A DNA stretch of 64,000 nt, taken from positions 186,001 through 250,000 of the forward strand of contig JASNZV010000004.1 of the NCBI GenBank assembly GCA_048499455.1, read 5' to 3'. Each line of letters opens with the position of its first letter. The first letter of the stretch is position 1. The translations under genes were made by a program, and so were the position numbers. Positions 1-8,494 of the stretch are shown here, one piece after another. Origin of the DNA: CFX5 sp023384495. Lineage in GTDB: Bacteria; Chloroflexota; Anaerolineae; Caldilineales; Caldilineaceae. The notes under the pieces were generated by a model. It saw only the letters and a program-made list of their open reading frames with translations. It searched no databases and was not told the DNA's origin.

Positions 1-1
1 G

Positions 2-112
2 CATGGGCGCACGGGATTGGCCCACTGGGCGTATGGCAGCGTCGCCCGCAAAGTGCTAGACGCAGTGCCATGCTCTGTCTTTCTCGTGCGTGCCGTTGCT
101 CTTCAAAGCTGA
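2..112 (+). CDS. Universal stress protein, C-terminal end (partial)
   Basis: The window opens inside this gene; only the last 36 codons and a TGA stop are present. The encoded tail contains GRTGLAHWAYGSVARKVL followed by PCSVFLVR. This matches the end of UspA-family proteins, where a G-x-x-G-(x9)-G-S/T-V ATP-binding loop is followed by a helix and a final P-C-x-V-x-V-V-R beta strand. UspA proteins are soluble Rossmann-like proteins that are often induced by stress or starvation. The gene converges on the UPF0182 gene, with an inverted repeat between them. Because the N-terminal part is missing, I cannot say whether this is a single or a tandem Usp protein. Confidence 0.75.
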   Translation, partial: HGRTGLAHWAYGSVARKVLDAVPCSVFLVRAVALQS

Positions 113-156
113 ATCCAGCCAAAGGCCCAGTGGCGCTCGAATCGCAGCCTGAGGCC

Positions 157-196
157 GGCGCTGTCACACTGCACACTATGCCTGGGTGACAGCGCC
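157..196. terminator. Bidirectional hairpin between convergent genes
   Basis: An 11-bp perfect inverted repeat (GGCGCTGTCAC at 157-167, GTGACAGCGCC at 186-196) with an 18-nt loop lies between the stop of the Usp gene (112) and the stop of the UPF0182 gene (209). TGTTTT follows on the + strand. The position and stem suit a shared terminator, although the T-run is short. Confidence 0.55.
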
Positions 197-208
197 TGTT
201 TTGGCGTG

Positions 209-3121
209 CTATTCCTCCGGTGCTTCGGGGGTTGTCTCGTCTGAGGTTTCGTCGCCCAGTTCACCAGGGACTGGGGTCGGGCTGACCCCCGTCATCATCG
301 CCAATTGGGTCAAGGTTTCCCGCAGCCCCTCAATCTGGATGCCGTATGCGGCCCAGTCGCCCTCGCGAAGCCGCGCTTGGGCGGCCTCATACTGGGTATT
401 GGCGCGGAGGATCAGTTCCTCGATGGTGGCAAGCCCCAGCGCGGTTTCGGCGCCCGGTATTTGCCCAGCCGCATCACTGGCCGGCAGGGCAAGGCCATCG
501 GGCGCCGCCAGTTCCGTCAAACCGGCGTCGGCCAGAATATCTGGGCCCAGCAATTCCGTCAACGCCAGCCCAAGGTTCTGGGCCATGATCACCCGTTCAC
601 CGGTGGCGAGGATCACACGGCGCAGCTCGGGGATGCGCCCAGCCGCCGCCTGCAGATAGAGCGGTTCGACGTAGAGCAGGCTGTTTCCCAGCGGGATGAT
701 GACCAGATTGCCGCGGATAACGCTGCTGCCCTGCTGGTTCCATAGCGCCAATTGGGCGCTGATGATCGGGTCTTGGTCGATACGCGCCTCGACCTGTTTG
801 GGGCCAAAATAGAGCGTATCCTTGCCAAAATCAAAGGTAACCTTCTCGCCATAGCGGTCGGGGTCGCTGTGGGCGGCCAGCCAGGCGATCATGTTTTCGC
901 GCGTGGCGGGTGTAAAGGGGAGAATCTGCATAAAGCGCAGTTCGCCGCTGCCGGGCAGTTCCATCAACACATAATAAGGCTCCATGCGCACCAGTTGGTT
1001 GTCGAAAAGCTCTTCAGGCCATGCCCACACATCTTCTCGGTTATAGAACTCAGCCGGGTTGGTCATGTGGTAGAGGCGATAGACCTCGGCCTGGACGCTA
1101 AAGATGTCGGTTGGGTAGCGAACGTGATTGATCAGGCCGTCGGGCATCTCGCTCATGGGGCTAAACAGGTCGGGGAAGATGCGCTGGTAGGCGGCCAGGA
1201 TCGGCTCGTTCTCGTCGACGACATAGAAGCGCATGGTCCCATCATACGCATTGGTGACCACCTTCACCGGGTTGCGAATGTAATTGAGGCCATTGGGCAA
1301 CGGCGTGCTGTAGGGGAAATGGGTGCTAATCGTATAGGCATCAAGGAACCAGTAAAGCTGACCATCGGCGCCGATGACAATATAGGGGTCCCGATCATAT
1401 TGCAAGAAAGGCGCCACATGACGGATACGCTCCACAATGTTGCGGCGCCACAGCAGTTGGCTCTCCGGCGTGATGTCCTGATTGAGGAGCATGTTGATGT
1501 CGCCAAAGTGGAGGGCAAAGAGCAGCCTGGCAGCCATGGTCATATCAATGCCCGTATCGGCGTCAAAGCTGGTGGTAAAAACCTGCTCGCCGCGTGAATA
1601 ATCAAATTCCGGCTGGCGCGTGCGCGCAATCACATGGTCATTGGTCAGCTCGCCAAAATAGATCTGCGGCTGCGCCAGTTCGACCATACCTTGCGGCGGC
1701 AGGTCCTTGAGTAAGAAGGTGGGCAGGCCATCGCTGGCCACCTGCGCCACAGGAGACATCGCCACACCATACCCATGCGTATAGACCAGGCGTCGATTGA
1801 CCCATGTCTGCGCTTCGGGGTTGAGCTTGTCGGGCACAAGCTCGCGGGCGGCCAGCATCACCTGGCGCACTTCGCCGTCGATCACATAGCGGTCAATGTC
1901 GATGTCGTTAAACTCGTAGTATTGGGTGAGCGCTTGAATCTGATTGTACGTTTGCAGCAGCGGCCGATAGTCCCACAGGCGGATATTGCGGACGGTGGCG
2001 CCGCCGCTGCGCACGGCCTCGGGTGTGAGCGGTAGGTTGCCGACATAGGGCTGCTTATCGATCTTCTCCAGATCAAAGCCGGCCCGTGTAAAGGCAATGT
2101 TGTGGGCGATGTATTCGCTCTCCAGGTTCAACTCGTTGGGGGCGACTTGGAAGCGCTGGATGAAGCTGGGATAGACATTGCCGGCCACCAGCGCCAGCAC
2201 AAACCAGGCGGCCAAGACACCCACCACGATACGCCAGGCGCGCCGCAAAAAGGCCGCCACCAACAGCGAAACGGCCGCCAGCAGGGTGACAAAAAAGAGC
2301 AGATTGTAGGCCGGCAGCTGCGCATTGACATCGGTAAAGCCGGGGCCAAAGGTTGCCCCACGCCGGCTGTAGAGCAGTTCGAATGCGCTGAGCCGGTAGC
2401 CCCAGCCGATGAGCGCCAACACCAGCGCAGCCAGAATCGCAAGATGCACCAACACTGGCGTCGAGGCCGTCCAACCGCGCAACCCGATCCCCGCCACGGC
2501 GGCGCTGGCAACCAGCGTGGCCACAGTCACCACCAACAGCCACGAACGAAGCTCCTGCCAGACAGGCAACGTAAAGAGGAAGAAACTCACATCGCGTTGG
2601 AAGATTGGCTCGGCTAGCCCATACTCGCGCTGATTGAGAAAGAGCAGCACTTCCTCCCAACGACCGGAGGCGTTGGCGCCCATGATCAGCGCAAAAAGCC
2701 CCCCGACGATGAGCAGCAACGGCATGATACGCACCCCCAGCGCATAGGCGATCTCGTCCACGCTGGTATTGGTCAGCCCAAATGGCTCGATACGCCGGGC
2801 AATCACGACGTTGGCGGCAAAAAAGAGGAAGGCCGTCAGCGCGCCGACGGCAAAAAGGCCCATGGACGACCAGAGGCGCGTAAAGAAGACGCTGGTCAAT
2901 TGCAAACTGTCATACCAGAACCAGTCGGCGTAGAAGCTGACGATCCGGTTGAAAAAGAGAAAAATAAGGATTGGAATCACAATCCAGAGAAAGCGGCGGG
3001 GATTGGCCTGGCCAGCTTGGGGTTGGCGAGGCGTCTCGGGGGGGGGCGGGTTGGCGGCCTCGCGCTCCAAACCTTCTTCAAGGGAGCGGATCAGGTCGGC
3101 AAATGGGTCATCTCGTCGCAT
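209..3121 (-). CDS. UPF0182 family large membrane protein
   Basis: This 970-residue protein matches the UPF0182 (COG1615) family, whose biochemical role is unknown. The N-terminus is a proline-rich cytoplasmic segment (about residues 1-40). Around seven hydrophobic membrane segments follow between residues 42 and 320; the first contains FLWIVIPILIFLFFNRIVSF. After that comes a long, non-membrane, probably extracytoplasmic domain with the family's typical segments (LWDYRPLLQTYNQIQ, YTHGYGVAMSPV and RNPVKVVTNAYDGTM). The C-terminal 30 residues are rich in Pro, Thr and Glu. Length fits the family (900-1000). The ATG is preceded by GAAGGAAAC at Shine-Dalgarno distance, and a consensus extended -10 lies about 80 bp upstream. 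No neighbour reveals its function. Confidence 0.9.
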   Translation of the reverse strand: MRRDDPFADLIRSLEEGLEREAANPPPPETPRQPQAGQANPRRFLWIVIPILIFLFFNRIVSFYADWFWYDSLQLTSVFFTRLWSSMGLFAVGALTAFLFFAANVVIARRIEPFGLTNTSVDEIAYALGVRIMPLLLIVGGLFALIMGANASGRWEEVLLFLNQREYGLAEPIFQRDVSFFLFTLPVWQELRSWLLVVTVATLVASAAVAGIGLRGWTASTPVLVHLAILAALVLALIGWGYRLSAFELLYSRRGATFGPGFTDVNAQLPAYNLLFFVTLLAAVSLLVAAFLRRAWRIVVGVLAAWFVLALVAGNVYPSFIQRFQVAPNELNLESEYIAHNIAFTRAGFDLEKIDKQPYVGNLPLTPEAVRSGGATVRNIRLWDYRPLLQTYNQIQALTQYYEFNDIDIDRYVIDGEVRQVMLAARELVPDKLNPEAQTWVNRRLVYTHGYGVAMSPVAQVASDGLPTFLLKDLPPQGMVELAQPQIYFGELTNDHVIARTRQPEFDYSRGEQVFTTSFDADTGIDMTMAARLLFALHFGDINMLLNQDITPESQLLWRRNIVERIRHVAPFLQYDRDPYIVIGADGQLYWFLDAYTISTHFPYSTPLPNGLNYIRNPVKVVTNAYDGTMRFYVVDENEPILAAYQRIFPDLFSPMSEMPDGLINHVRYPTDIFSVQAEVYRLYHMTNPAEFYNREDVWAWPEELFDNQLVRMEPYYVLMELPGSGELRFMQILPFTPATRENMIAWLAAHSDPDRYGEKVTFDFGKDTLYFGPKQVEARIDQDPIISAQLALWNQQGSSVIRGNLVIIPLGNSLLYVEPLYLQAAAGRIPELRRVILATGERVIMAQNLGLALTELLGPDILADAGLTELAAPDGLALPASDAAGQIPGAETALGLATIEELILRANTQYEAAQARLREGDWAAYGIQIEGLRETLTQLAMMTGVSPTPVPGELGDETSDETTPEAPEE

Positions 3122-3195
3122 TGGGTTTCCTTCAGATGGGAAGCAGACAGGTGTGTACGCCTGCTAAAACTGGTTTCTTCGCACTTGGCATTCCA

Positions 3196-3204
3196 ATTAT
3201 AACA
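3196..3204 (-). promoter_or_regulatory. Extended -10 promoter of the UPF0182 gene
   Basis: On the minus strand this reads TGTTATAAT, a perfect TATAAT with an extended TGn element, 75 bp upstream of the UPF0182 start at 3121. No good -35 is visible, as is usual for extended -10 promoters. Confidence 0.5.
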
Positions 3205-3327
3205 GATCAACACTGGCTCCCCAGTACGCTACTTTCCCAAACCAGAGCGGGCGCCGGTCAGGGTTGCCAAGCGGCGACGGCAGACAAAGTGTGTGGGTTG
3301 AGGGGCGGCTCCGGCGCAGCCAGCAGC

Positions 3328-3888
3328 TCAACGCAAGAACTGATACGCAGTGGTAATGGCAAGAAAGGCAAAGATCAGCATGGGGATACTGGGGATGGTC
3401 AACACGCCGAAGAGCAGGCCGAGGCCGACACTGCCCATGAGAAAGCCCAACACCACCCCGCCCAGGGCAAAGAGCGGGAGATAGCGCCCGCGGCGTTTCC
3501 CCACCGCCCAGCGGATGATCTGCGCCAAGATCCCGCCGGCGCTGGCGCCGATGAAGAGGGCAATGATGATGCCAAAGAAGAACATTCGCCCGAGAATGGC
3601 CGAAGTCAACGGCGTGGCGACCAATGTGATGAGAAAACCTACCCCAAACGCGATGACATTGTCCCAGTCTGCCGCGTTGAAGTAGACATCTTGCTGCTGA
3701 CGAACGCACTCCCGGCAGCGATAACCGACCGGCGTCTGCACAGCGCATTTGAGGCAGATGGGCTTGCCACACTTGTTGCAGCGCAGCAACGTCTCCACCT
3801 CCGGATGATTGGCGCAATAGAGCGCGCCGGTCTCCACACCCTGTTCCGCCTCGTCTGTTGTCTGCGTCACCGCCGTAGACTCGCTCAT
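3328..3888 (-). CDS. Zinc-ribbon/B-box-like membrane protein
   Basis: The protein is about 186 residues when read from the ATG at 3888, which has AGGA just upstream; an in-frame ATG at 3921 adds 11 codons. The N-terminal third holds a B-box-like metal-binding module: C-x2-H, then CNKCGKPICLKCAVQTP and YRCRECV, giving four spaced cysteine/histidine pairs. Three to four hydrophobic membrane segments follow. Similar zinc-finger plus membrane proteins are common in Chloroflexota, but their role is not established. It lies 40 bp downstream of the NAD kinase gene on the same strand, so it may be co-transcribed with it. No catalytic motif is visible, so I give no function beyond probable zinc binding at the membrane. 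Confidence 0.7.
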   Translation of the reverse strand: MSESTAVTQTTDEAEQGVETGALYCANHPEVETLLRCNKCGKPICLKCAVQTPVGYRCRECVRQQQDVYFNAADWDNVIAFGVGFLITLVATPLTSAILGRMFFFGIIIALFIGASAGGILAQIIRWAVGKRRGRYLPLFALGGVVLGFLMGSVGLGLLFGVLTIPSIPMLIFAFLAITTAYQFLR

Positions 3889-3928
3889 CGTCCTACCACC
3901 AAATCGCAATCGACCATGCAAAACCGGC

Positions 3929-4852
3929 TCACCCGGCCCAACTCAGTTTATCCATGAGTGACTGGTAAAAGTAGCTGCGCTCGCGCAGCCGAATGAAACG
4001 CGCCAGATGGGGGCTGCTGCCTACCACCACTTCATGGTCATGCCCCACTGCAACCATCACCTGTCCGTCCACCGTGAGCACGGGGTCGTAATCGGGCAGC
4101 GCCTGCAGGCGAACTTCGGTGCCCTCAGGCAGCACCACCGCGCGATCCATGCTCAGGTGAGGCGCAATCGGAATGACCAAAATGTTGCGTGCTTCGGGTG
4201 GCAAAATCGGCCCATGCACCGCCAGGGCATAGCCCGTGCTCCCCGTTGGCGTGCTGATGATCAAACCATCACATGTGTAGGTCGTCAGGTAGCCGCCATC
4301 CAATTCAGCGCGAATTCGCACCACGCGCGCCAGGTCGCCGCGACTGAGCACCACGTCGTTGAGTGCGTCATATTCGCACAGCACTTCGGGGGCCGCGCCG
4401 TTGTGGCCGGTGCGCTCGACGCGCGCGCGCACCATGAGCCGCGCTTCGACCCAAAAGCGCCCGGCGATGATCTCGCCCAGCGGCTCGCGCCAATGATCAG
4501 GCGCCAGCTCGGCCAAAAAGCCAAGCCGCCCCATCTTGACGCCGAGCATAGGCACATCATAGCGGGCGCCGATCCGCGCCGCCCGCAACAGCGTGCCATC
4601 CCCCCCCAGCGTAATCAGCAGGTTTACATCGGGCAAATGGCGCGCCACATCCTCGCTGGCCCACGCCGACGCCTGCCAAATTTCGCCCACACCCAGGCCG
4701 CGCAGATGCTCCTCGATCTCTTGGGCCAATTCCAGCGACTCGGGTTTTTTGGGGTGGTGCAATACCCCTATCGCACGAAAGCGATGCGATAGTGCGGCGG
4801 GTTCTACACGTGGGGCCAGCAATGGAGCAGAATCAATCTGGTTGTCGTTCAT
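3929..4852 (-). CDS. nadK: NAD kinase
   Basis: This protein phosphorylates NAD to NADP in the cytoplasm. Read from the ATG at 4852 it has 307 residues, a normal length for the family. The diagnostic GGDGTLLRAAR motif is at residues 83-93. The second conserved segment, ALNDVVLSRG, carries the NAD-binding Asn-Asp. The CDGLIISTPTGSTGYA segment that follows is the family's conserved nucleotide-contact block. A further in-frame ATG at 4930 would add 26 residues with no resemblance to the family and no ribosome-binding site, so I prefer 4852. It is divergent from the metallophosphoesterase gene and followed by the zinc-ribbon membrane protein. Confidence 0.93.
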   Translation of the reverse strand: MNDNQIDSAPLLAPRVEPAALSHRFRAIGVLHHPKKPESLELAQEIEEHLRGLGVGEIWQASAWASEDVARHLPDVNLLITLGGDGTLLRAARIGARYDVPMLGVKMGRLGFLAELAPDHWREPLGEIIAGRFWVEARLMVRARVERTGHNGAAPEVLCEYDALNDVVLSRGDLARVVRIRAELDGGYLTTYTCDGLIISTPTGSTGYALAVHGPILPPEARNILVIPIAPHLSMDRAVVLPEGTEVRLQALPDYDPVLTVDGQVMVAVGHDHEVVVGSSPHLARFIRLRERSYFYQSLMDKLSWAG

Positions 4853-5010
4853 AGCATAACATCGATCAAGGAGAGAAAGCGCAAAGCTTGTTTTCACATG
4901 TCGGGAACAGTCATCATGACCCGCCGTCACTGACCCCGATGAACAGGGCAGCGTACTGGATGATAGACGAGCGCGCCATTTCCGTCAAACTCGCTGCATC
5001 GACAGGATTG

Positions 5011-5019
5011 TGATATAGT
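5011..5019 (+). promoter_or_regulatory. Candidate extended -10 for the metallophosphoesterase gene
   Basis: TGATATAGT (TGn plus TATAGT) lies 48 bp upstream of the ATG at 5067, in the 214-bp divergent gap shared with nadK. There is no recognisable -35. Confidence 0.4.
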
Positions 5020-5066
5020 AGCGCTTTCGCATCTGCAGTTGTGGGTACGGCGATTGGGGTGGTGGA

Positions 5067-5873
5067 ATGCGGATCTTGGTGCTGTCGGATATTCATGGCA
5101 ACCTGGTGGCGCTCGAGTCGGTGCTTGCGGCGGCTGCCGGGCAATACGACGCGATCTGGTGTCTGGGCGACATTGTGGGCTATGGCCCACGCCCAAACGA
5201 ATGTGTCGCGCTCATGCGCGAGCAGGCGACGCTCTGTGTTATGGGCAATCACGACCTGGCCGCGCTCGGTCACCCTGATATCGACGTGGACAACTTCAAC
5301 CCCCATGCGCGCCAGGCGGTGTTGTGGACGCGCGAGACGTTGACCGAAGAGAGCCACACGTTTCTCGCCCAGTTGCCCGATACGCCGGTGCTGCCGTCGG
5401 GCCAGGAGCGGTTGTTGGTTACCCACGCCAGCCCTCGCGAGCCTGTGTGGGAATATGTATTGACGCCGAATGTGGCGTGGGAGAACTTTGCCCTATTCGA
5501 GCAAGAGATCTGCCTGGTTGGCCACACCCACAAGCCGGCGATCTTCCGCTGGCGGCTCTGTCACGAAGTCAATCTGGAATATGCCGATGCGGTGGCTGAT
5601 AATGAATTGGTGGCCGAGGTCTCGTTATTGCAGGCCCCGTCCAGTGGCGGTGTCCAGTTGGATACCTCTGCCGAGCAGCGTGTCATCCTCAACCCAGGCA
5701 GCGTCGGCCAACCGCGCGACAACGATGCCCGCGCCGCTTGGGCGATCCTCGATCTGGAACAGATGCTTTGGCAATGCAGACGCACCCCATACGCCATCGA
5801 ACTGACGCAAAGCCAGATGCAGGCGGCAGGGCTGCCCCGCCGCCTCATCGACCGTCTGAGCTACGGGTGGTAA
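5067..5873 (+). CDS. YfcE/MJ0936-type metallophosphoesterase
   Basis: This 268-residue calcineurin-like phosphoesterase carries every metal-ligand motif of the family. These are SDIHGN (residues 7-12), GDIVGYGP, MGNHD, THASP and a final GHTHKP, followed by NPGSVGQPRD, which is typical of the MJ0936/YfcE branch. Members bind two metal ions and hydrolyse phosphodiesters or phosphomonoesters; the natural substrate here is unknown. It is cytoplasmic, with no signal peptide. The gene stands alone on the + strand and converges on the cyclic-nucleotide-binding gene, with a strongly palindromic repeat just after its stop. Confidence 0.88.
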   Translation: MRILVLSDIHGNLVALESVLAAAAGQYDAIWCLGDIVGYGPRPNECVALMREQATLCVMGNHDLAALGHPDIDVDNFNPHARQAVLWTRETLTEESHTFLAQLPDTPVLPSGQERLLVTHASPREPVWEYVLTPNVAWENFALFEQEICLVGHTHKPAIFRWRLCHEVNLEYADAVADNELVAEVSLLQAPSSGGVQLDTSAEQRVILNPGSVGQPRDNDARAAWAILDLEQMLWQCRRTPYAIELTQSQMQAAGLPRRLIDRLSYGW

Positions 5874-5942
5874 ACTGCGGTTGCTTTGAAAACAACAGTT
5901 TTGCTGGCGCAGAAACTGTTGTTTTCAAACAGAGCAAAGTAT
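5872..5942. repeat. MITE-like palindromic element, copy A
   Basis: A 17-bp perfect inverted repeat (5885-5901 and 5913-5929, 11-nt loop) forms the core of a ~71-bp element. Its outer ends, ACTGCGGTTGCTTTGAAA and GTTTTCAAACAGA...AGTAT, recur at 10544-10626. It lies between two convergent stops and could also act as a terminator. Confidence 0.6.
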
Positions 5943-5966
5943 AGAGGCGAGCCAGAGATGGCTGTG

Positions 5967-8417
5967 CTAGGGTGGGGTCTGTTGCTTGAGCCGGTCGTAA
6001 AGTTCGAACCAGTCGGTCAATTCACGCGCGCGCTGGCGGGCGCGCACCTCCTCTTCACGGCGGCGCGCAGCGTCAATGCGGCGCCGAACTTCTGCGGCTA
6101 CGCCACTGGGGTCGCCCACCATGTCAAAGGTGAATTCACCCTGAACAGCCGCGGTTTCCAGGCGCACATTGCCTACGTTAAACAGGTAATGGAAGGTGCT
6201 TGGAATCTCTGAGCGGATGTTGTCGATGTTGACCAGGCGCGCCGTGCGTCGCTGCTCGTCGAAGAAGAGAGGCAGCTTTTCAATATCGGCCACCTCATCG
6301 CGCGTCACCACATAGGTATCGTTGTGCCAGTCCGCCACCCGCCAGGCGATCACGGCCAGGTTTGCCAGCATCAACAGGCCGAGCAGCAAGCTCACGGGCC
6401 CGGTCAGCCAGCCAAGCAACATGGCCGGTAAAAAGAAGAGTTCGCCAAAGAGCAGAAAGAGCAACATCCACAGTGTTGCTACCGGCCAGAAGAGATGCGC
6501 CACCAACACAAGCCAATGTTTCCGCCAGACCACCACATCCTCTTCGTAGCGTAGCGGCCGGTTGCGCTGTCGTTGCACCCACTGCCGCCACATGCCGCGC
6601 CCTTGGGTCGCCGCCTGGCCGGCCAGTGGCGGCGACCCGGTGTCGACCCGCTCGGGCAGGTCGAGGCTTCGGCCCAGCCGCCCTTCCAGGTGGCGCTGGA
6701 TCTCCATCTTGTTTGCGCTTTCACGGTGGTGGCGGCGGCGGTTCATCTGCCCGTTGAGCACCTCTTGGACTTGCTCCACATCGGGCACGAAGTCAAAGGC
6801 AATCGTGCCTTGCGCGCCGAATGTCTGCACCGCCAACCGCCCATACCCCAACATCCGCCCGGCGAATGTGCGCGAAACATCCACATTGCGGATCTGCTCC
6901 AGCCCCGCCTCGTGCAGTTGCCGGCTCTGGAGGAGAACATGCTCTTGCCGCACGAGCCGTCGCGTGGTGACCACGATGTAGTCGTTCCAATAGTCATAGA
7001 GTCCCCAGAGAAAAAGGCCCACCGAAAAGAGACCGGCAACCGAAAGAAACGTTCCTGCCAGCCAGCGCCAGCCGGGCAGAAGCGGCATCCCAACAAAGCC
7101 GAGCAAGATCAAGCCGATCAGCAATTGGGCAAACCACGTCTTTTGCACCAGCACCAGCCAATGACGACGGACTGGCCAGATCACGCCCTCGCCATCTTGC
7201 AGCCAGGGGTATCGCTCACCCGCTTCTACGTCACCGACCAGCAGTTGGACCTCACCGCGCATCTTGAGTTTATCCAACAGCCGATAGTCATTGGCGCGCA
7301 GAAAATTCTGAAAATCCGCCCGATGCAGACGCAGCCAGTGGTTCCCCGCTTCAGCCTCCAATGTCGCTTCCACAACCGTCTGTGCGTATATCGCCGCCTC
7401 GCCAAAGTAATTAGGCCCCTGCGCCGCCGTCGAGATGAGCGCCAGCCCGTGCTCATCCAGGGCATGGATTTGCGCCCGATGGCCTGGCATCAGCACCCAC
7501 ATGCTATCGCTCAGTTCGCCCTGCTGCGCCAAGACGGTGTTGACCGGGATGACATAATGGCTGACATAGCCGGCCAGACGGGCCAATACCGCCGGGGTAA
7601 AGGCTGGGTCGGAAAAGACATAGAGTTGGCCGAGCGTTTCCTGCACCGCATCCCGTAACTGTGCTGCCCATGAGGCGTGGTCGAGCAGCGCCAGATCAGA
7701 CAGTTCGGCGTGAGGGATGCAGAAAAGCTCAACATTGGATGTGGCGTGGGACTGGGCGTCGACGGCGGGCAGGCCAAAGGTGGCGCCATTGCCCAACCAG
7801 GCAACGTTACCGTCCACCTGCTGCACCTCGACTTGGCCGCGGTCGATCAGATAAAACGCATCGGCGCCGTCGCGAAAGATGGATGCCCGGGGCGGATGGT
7901 GCTGCCGCGTCACGCCTTCGGCCACGTAATGAAGCTCGATGCGATCCAGCCGGCTCAACAGCGGCGTGGTGCGCAACCGCTCGAAGACCGCCAGGGGGGC
8001 CAGGGCATAGGGCAACTCGGGCTGAAGATAGAGAACCTTTTCAAAGGTAGGCTCATCCATCACCAACACCTCACACGCCCCCGCGGCCACGCCATGTGTG
8101 CTGTGGCTCTGGCGATAGAGATAATCATACATGCCCAGCACAGGCATGGGCTGGTGCGGCGTCGGCGTTACCGTGCGCAACAGGCGTTGCTGCATGGCGC
8201 CGTTCGCCAATCGCCGCAGCCCGTGCTCGCGAACCGGTCCGCGTAACAAGAAGTAGAGATGGCGCACAGGGGCGCCGCGCGCAAACAACGTCTCGCCCGG
8301 CGCATAGTCCAGCACGTGAACGCCCGGGTCTACCAGGTCGCGAATTTGGCGCAGCTCCGGGTATCGTTCGTATAATGTTCCATGCCCGGCCCGGGCATTG
8401 GGTGAAGGTGTGGGCAT
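5967..8417 (-). CDS. Triple cyclic-nucleotide-binding-like / bacterial PH-like membrane protein
   Basis: This 816-residue protein is a multidomain fusion. Three consecutive cNMP-binding-like beta barrels can be seen, at about residues 30-135 (GETLFARGAPVRHLYFLLRG), 160-240 (ASIFRDGADAFYLIDRGQVE) and 275-375 (NTVLAQQGELSDSMWVLMPG, then NYFGEAAIYA). Two repeats of membrane hairpin plus bPH2/YdbS-like domain follow: membrane segments about 428-475 with PH-like 478-555 (YDYWNDYIVVTTRRLVRQE), and membrane segments about 635-690 with PH-like 700-780 (DWHNDTYVVTRDEVADIEK). The C-terminus is a charged helix. The FGE phosphate-binding signature survives only in the third barrel and lacks the usual Arg, so ligand binding is doubtful. 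The gene lies 77 bp downstream of uvrC on the same strand. No ribosome-binding site is clear. Confidence 0.75.
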   Translation of the reverse strand: MPTPSPNARAGHGTLYERYPELRQIRDLVDPGVHVLDYAPGETLFARGAPVRHLYFLLRGPVREHGLRRLANGAMQQRLLRTVTPTPHQPMPVLGMYDYLYRQSHSTHGVAAGACEVLVMDEPTFEKVLYLQPELPYALAPLAVFERLRTTPLLSRLDRIELHYVAEGVTRQHHPPRASIFRDGADAFYLIDRGQVEVQQVDGNVAWLGNGATFGLPAVDAQSHATSNVELFCIPHAELSDLALLDHASWAAQLRDAVQETLGQLYVFSDPAFTPAVLARLAGYVSHYVIPVNTVLAQQGELSDSMWVLMPGHRAQIHALDEHGLALISTAAQGPNYFGEAAIYAQTVVEATLEAEAGNHWLRLHRADFQNFLRANDYRLLDKLKMRGEVQLLVGDVEAGERYPWLQDGEGVIWPVRRHWLVLVQKTWFAQLLIGLILLGFVGMPLLPGWRWLAGTFLSVAGLFSVGLFLWGLYDYWNDYIVVTTRRLVRQEHVLLQSRQLHEAGLEQIRNVDVSRTFAGRMLGYGRLAVQTFGAQGTIAFDFVPDVEQVQEVLNGQMNRRRHHRESANKMEIQRHLEGRLGRSLDLPERVDTGSPPLAGQAATQGRGMWRQWVQRQRNRPLRYEEDVVVWRKHWLVLVAHLFWPVATLWMLLFLLFGELFFLPAMLLGWLTGPVSLLLGLLMLANLAVIAWRVADWHNDTYVVTRDEVADIEKLPLFFDEQRRTARLVNIDNIRSEIPSTFHYLFNVGNVRLETAAVQGEFTFDMVGDPSGVAAEVRRRIDAARRREEEVRARQRARELTDWFELYDRLKQQTPP

Positions 8418-8494
8418 CGGTGGGGAGTAGGGATATGGGATTCAGAATACGGGATGCAGGGGTGCGCAACACATGACCGGTTCAGGCCGCTCAC

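Noticed and set aside
752..1597. A 281-codon open frame on the + strand
   Set aside because: It lies wholly antisense to the UPF0182 gene, has no family motif, and is explained by third-position GC bias.
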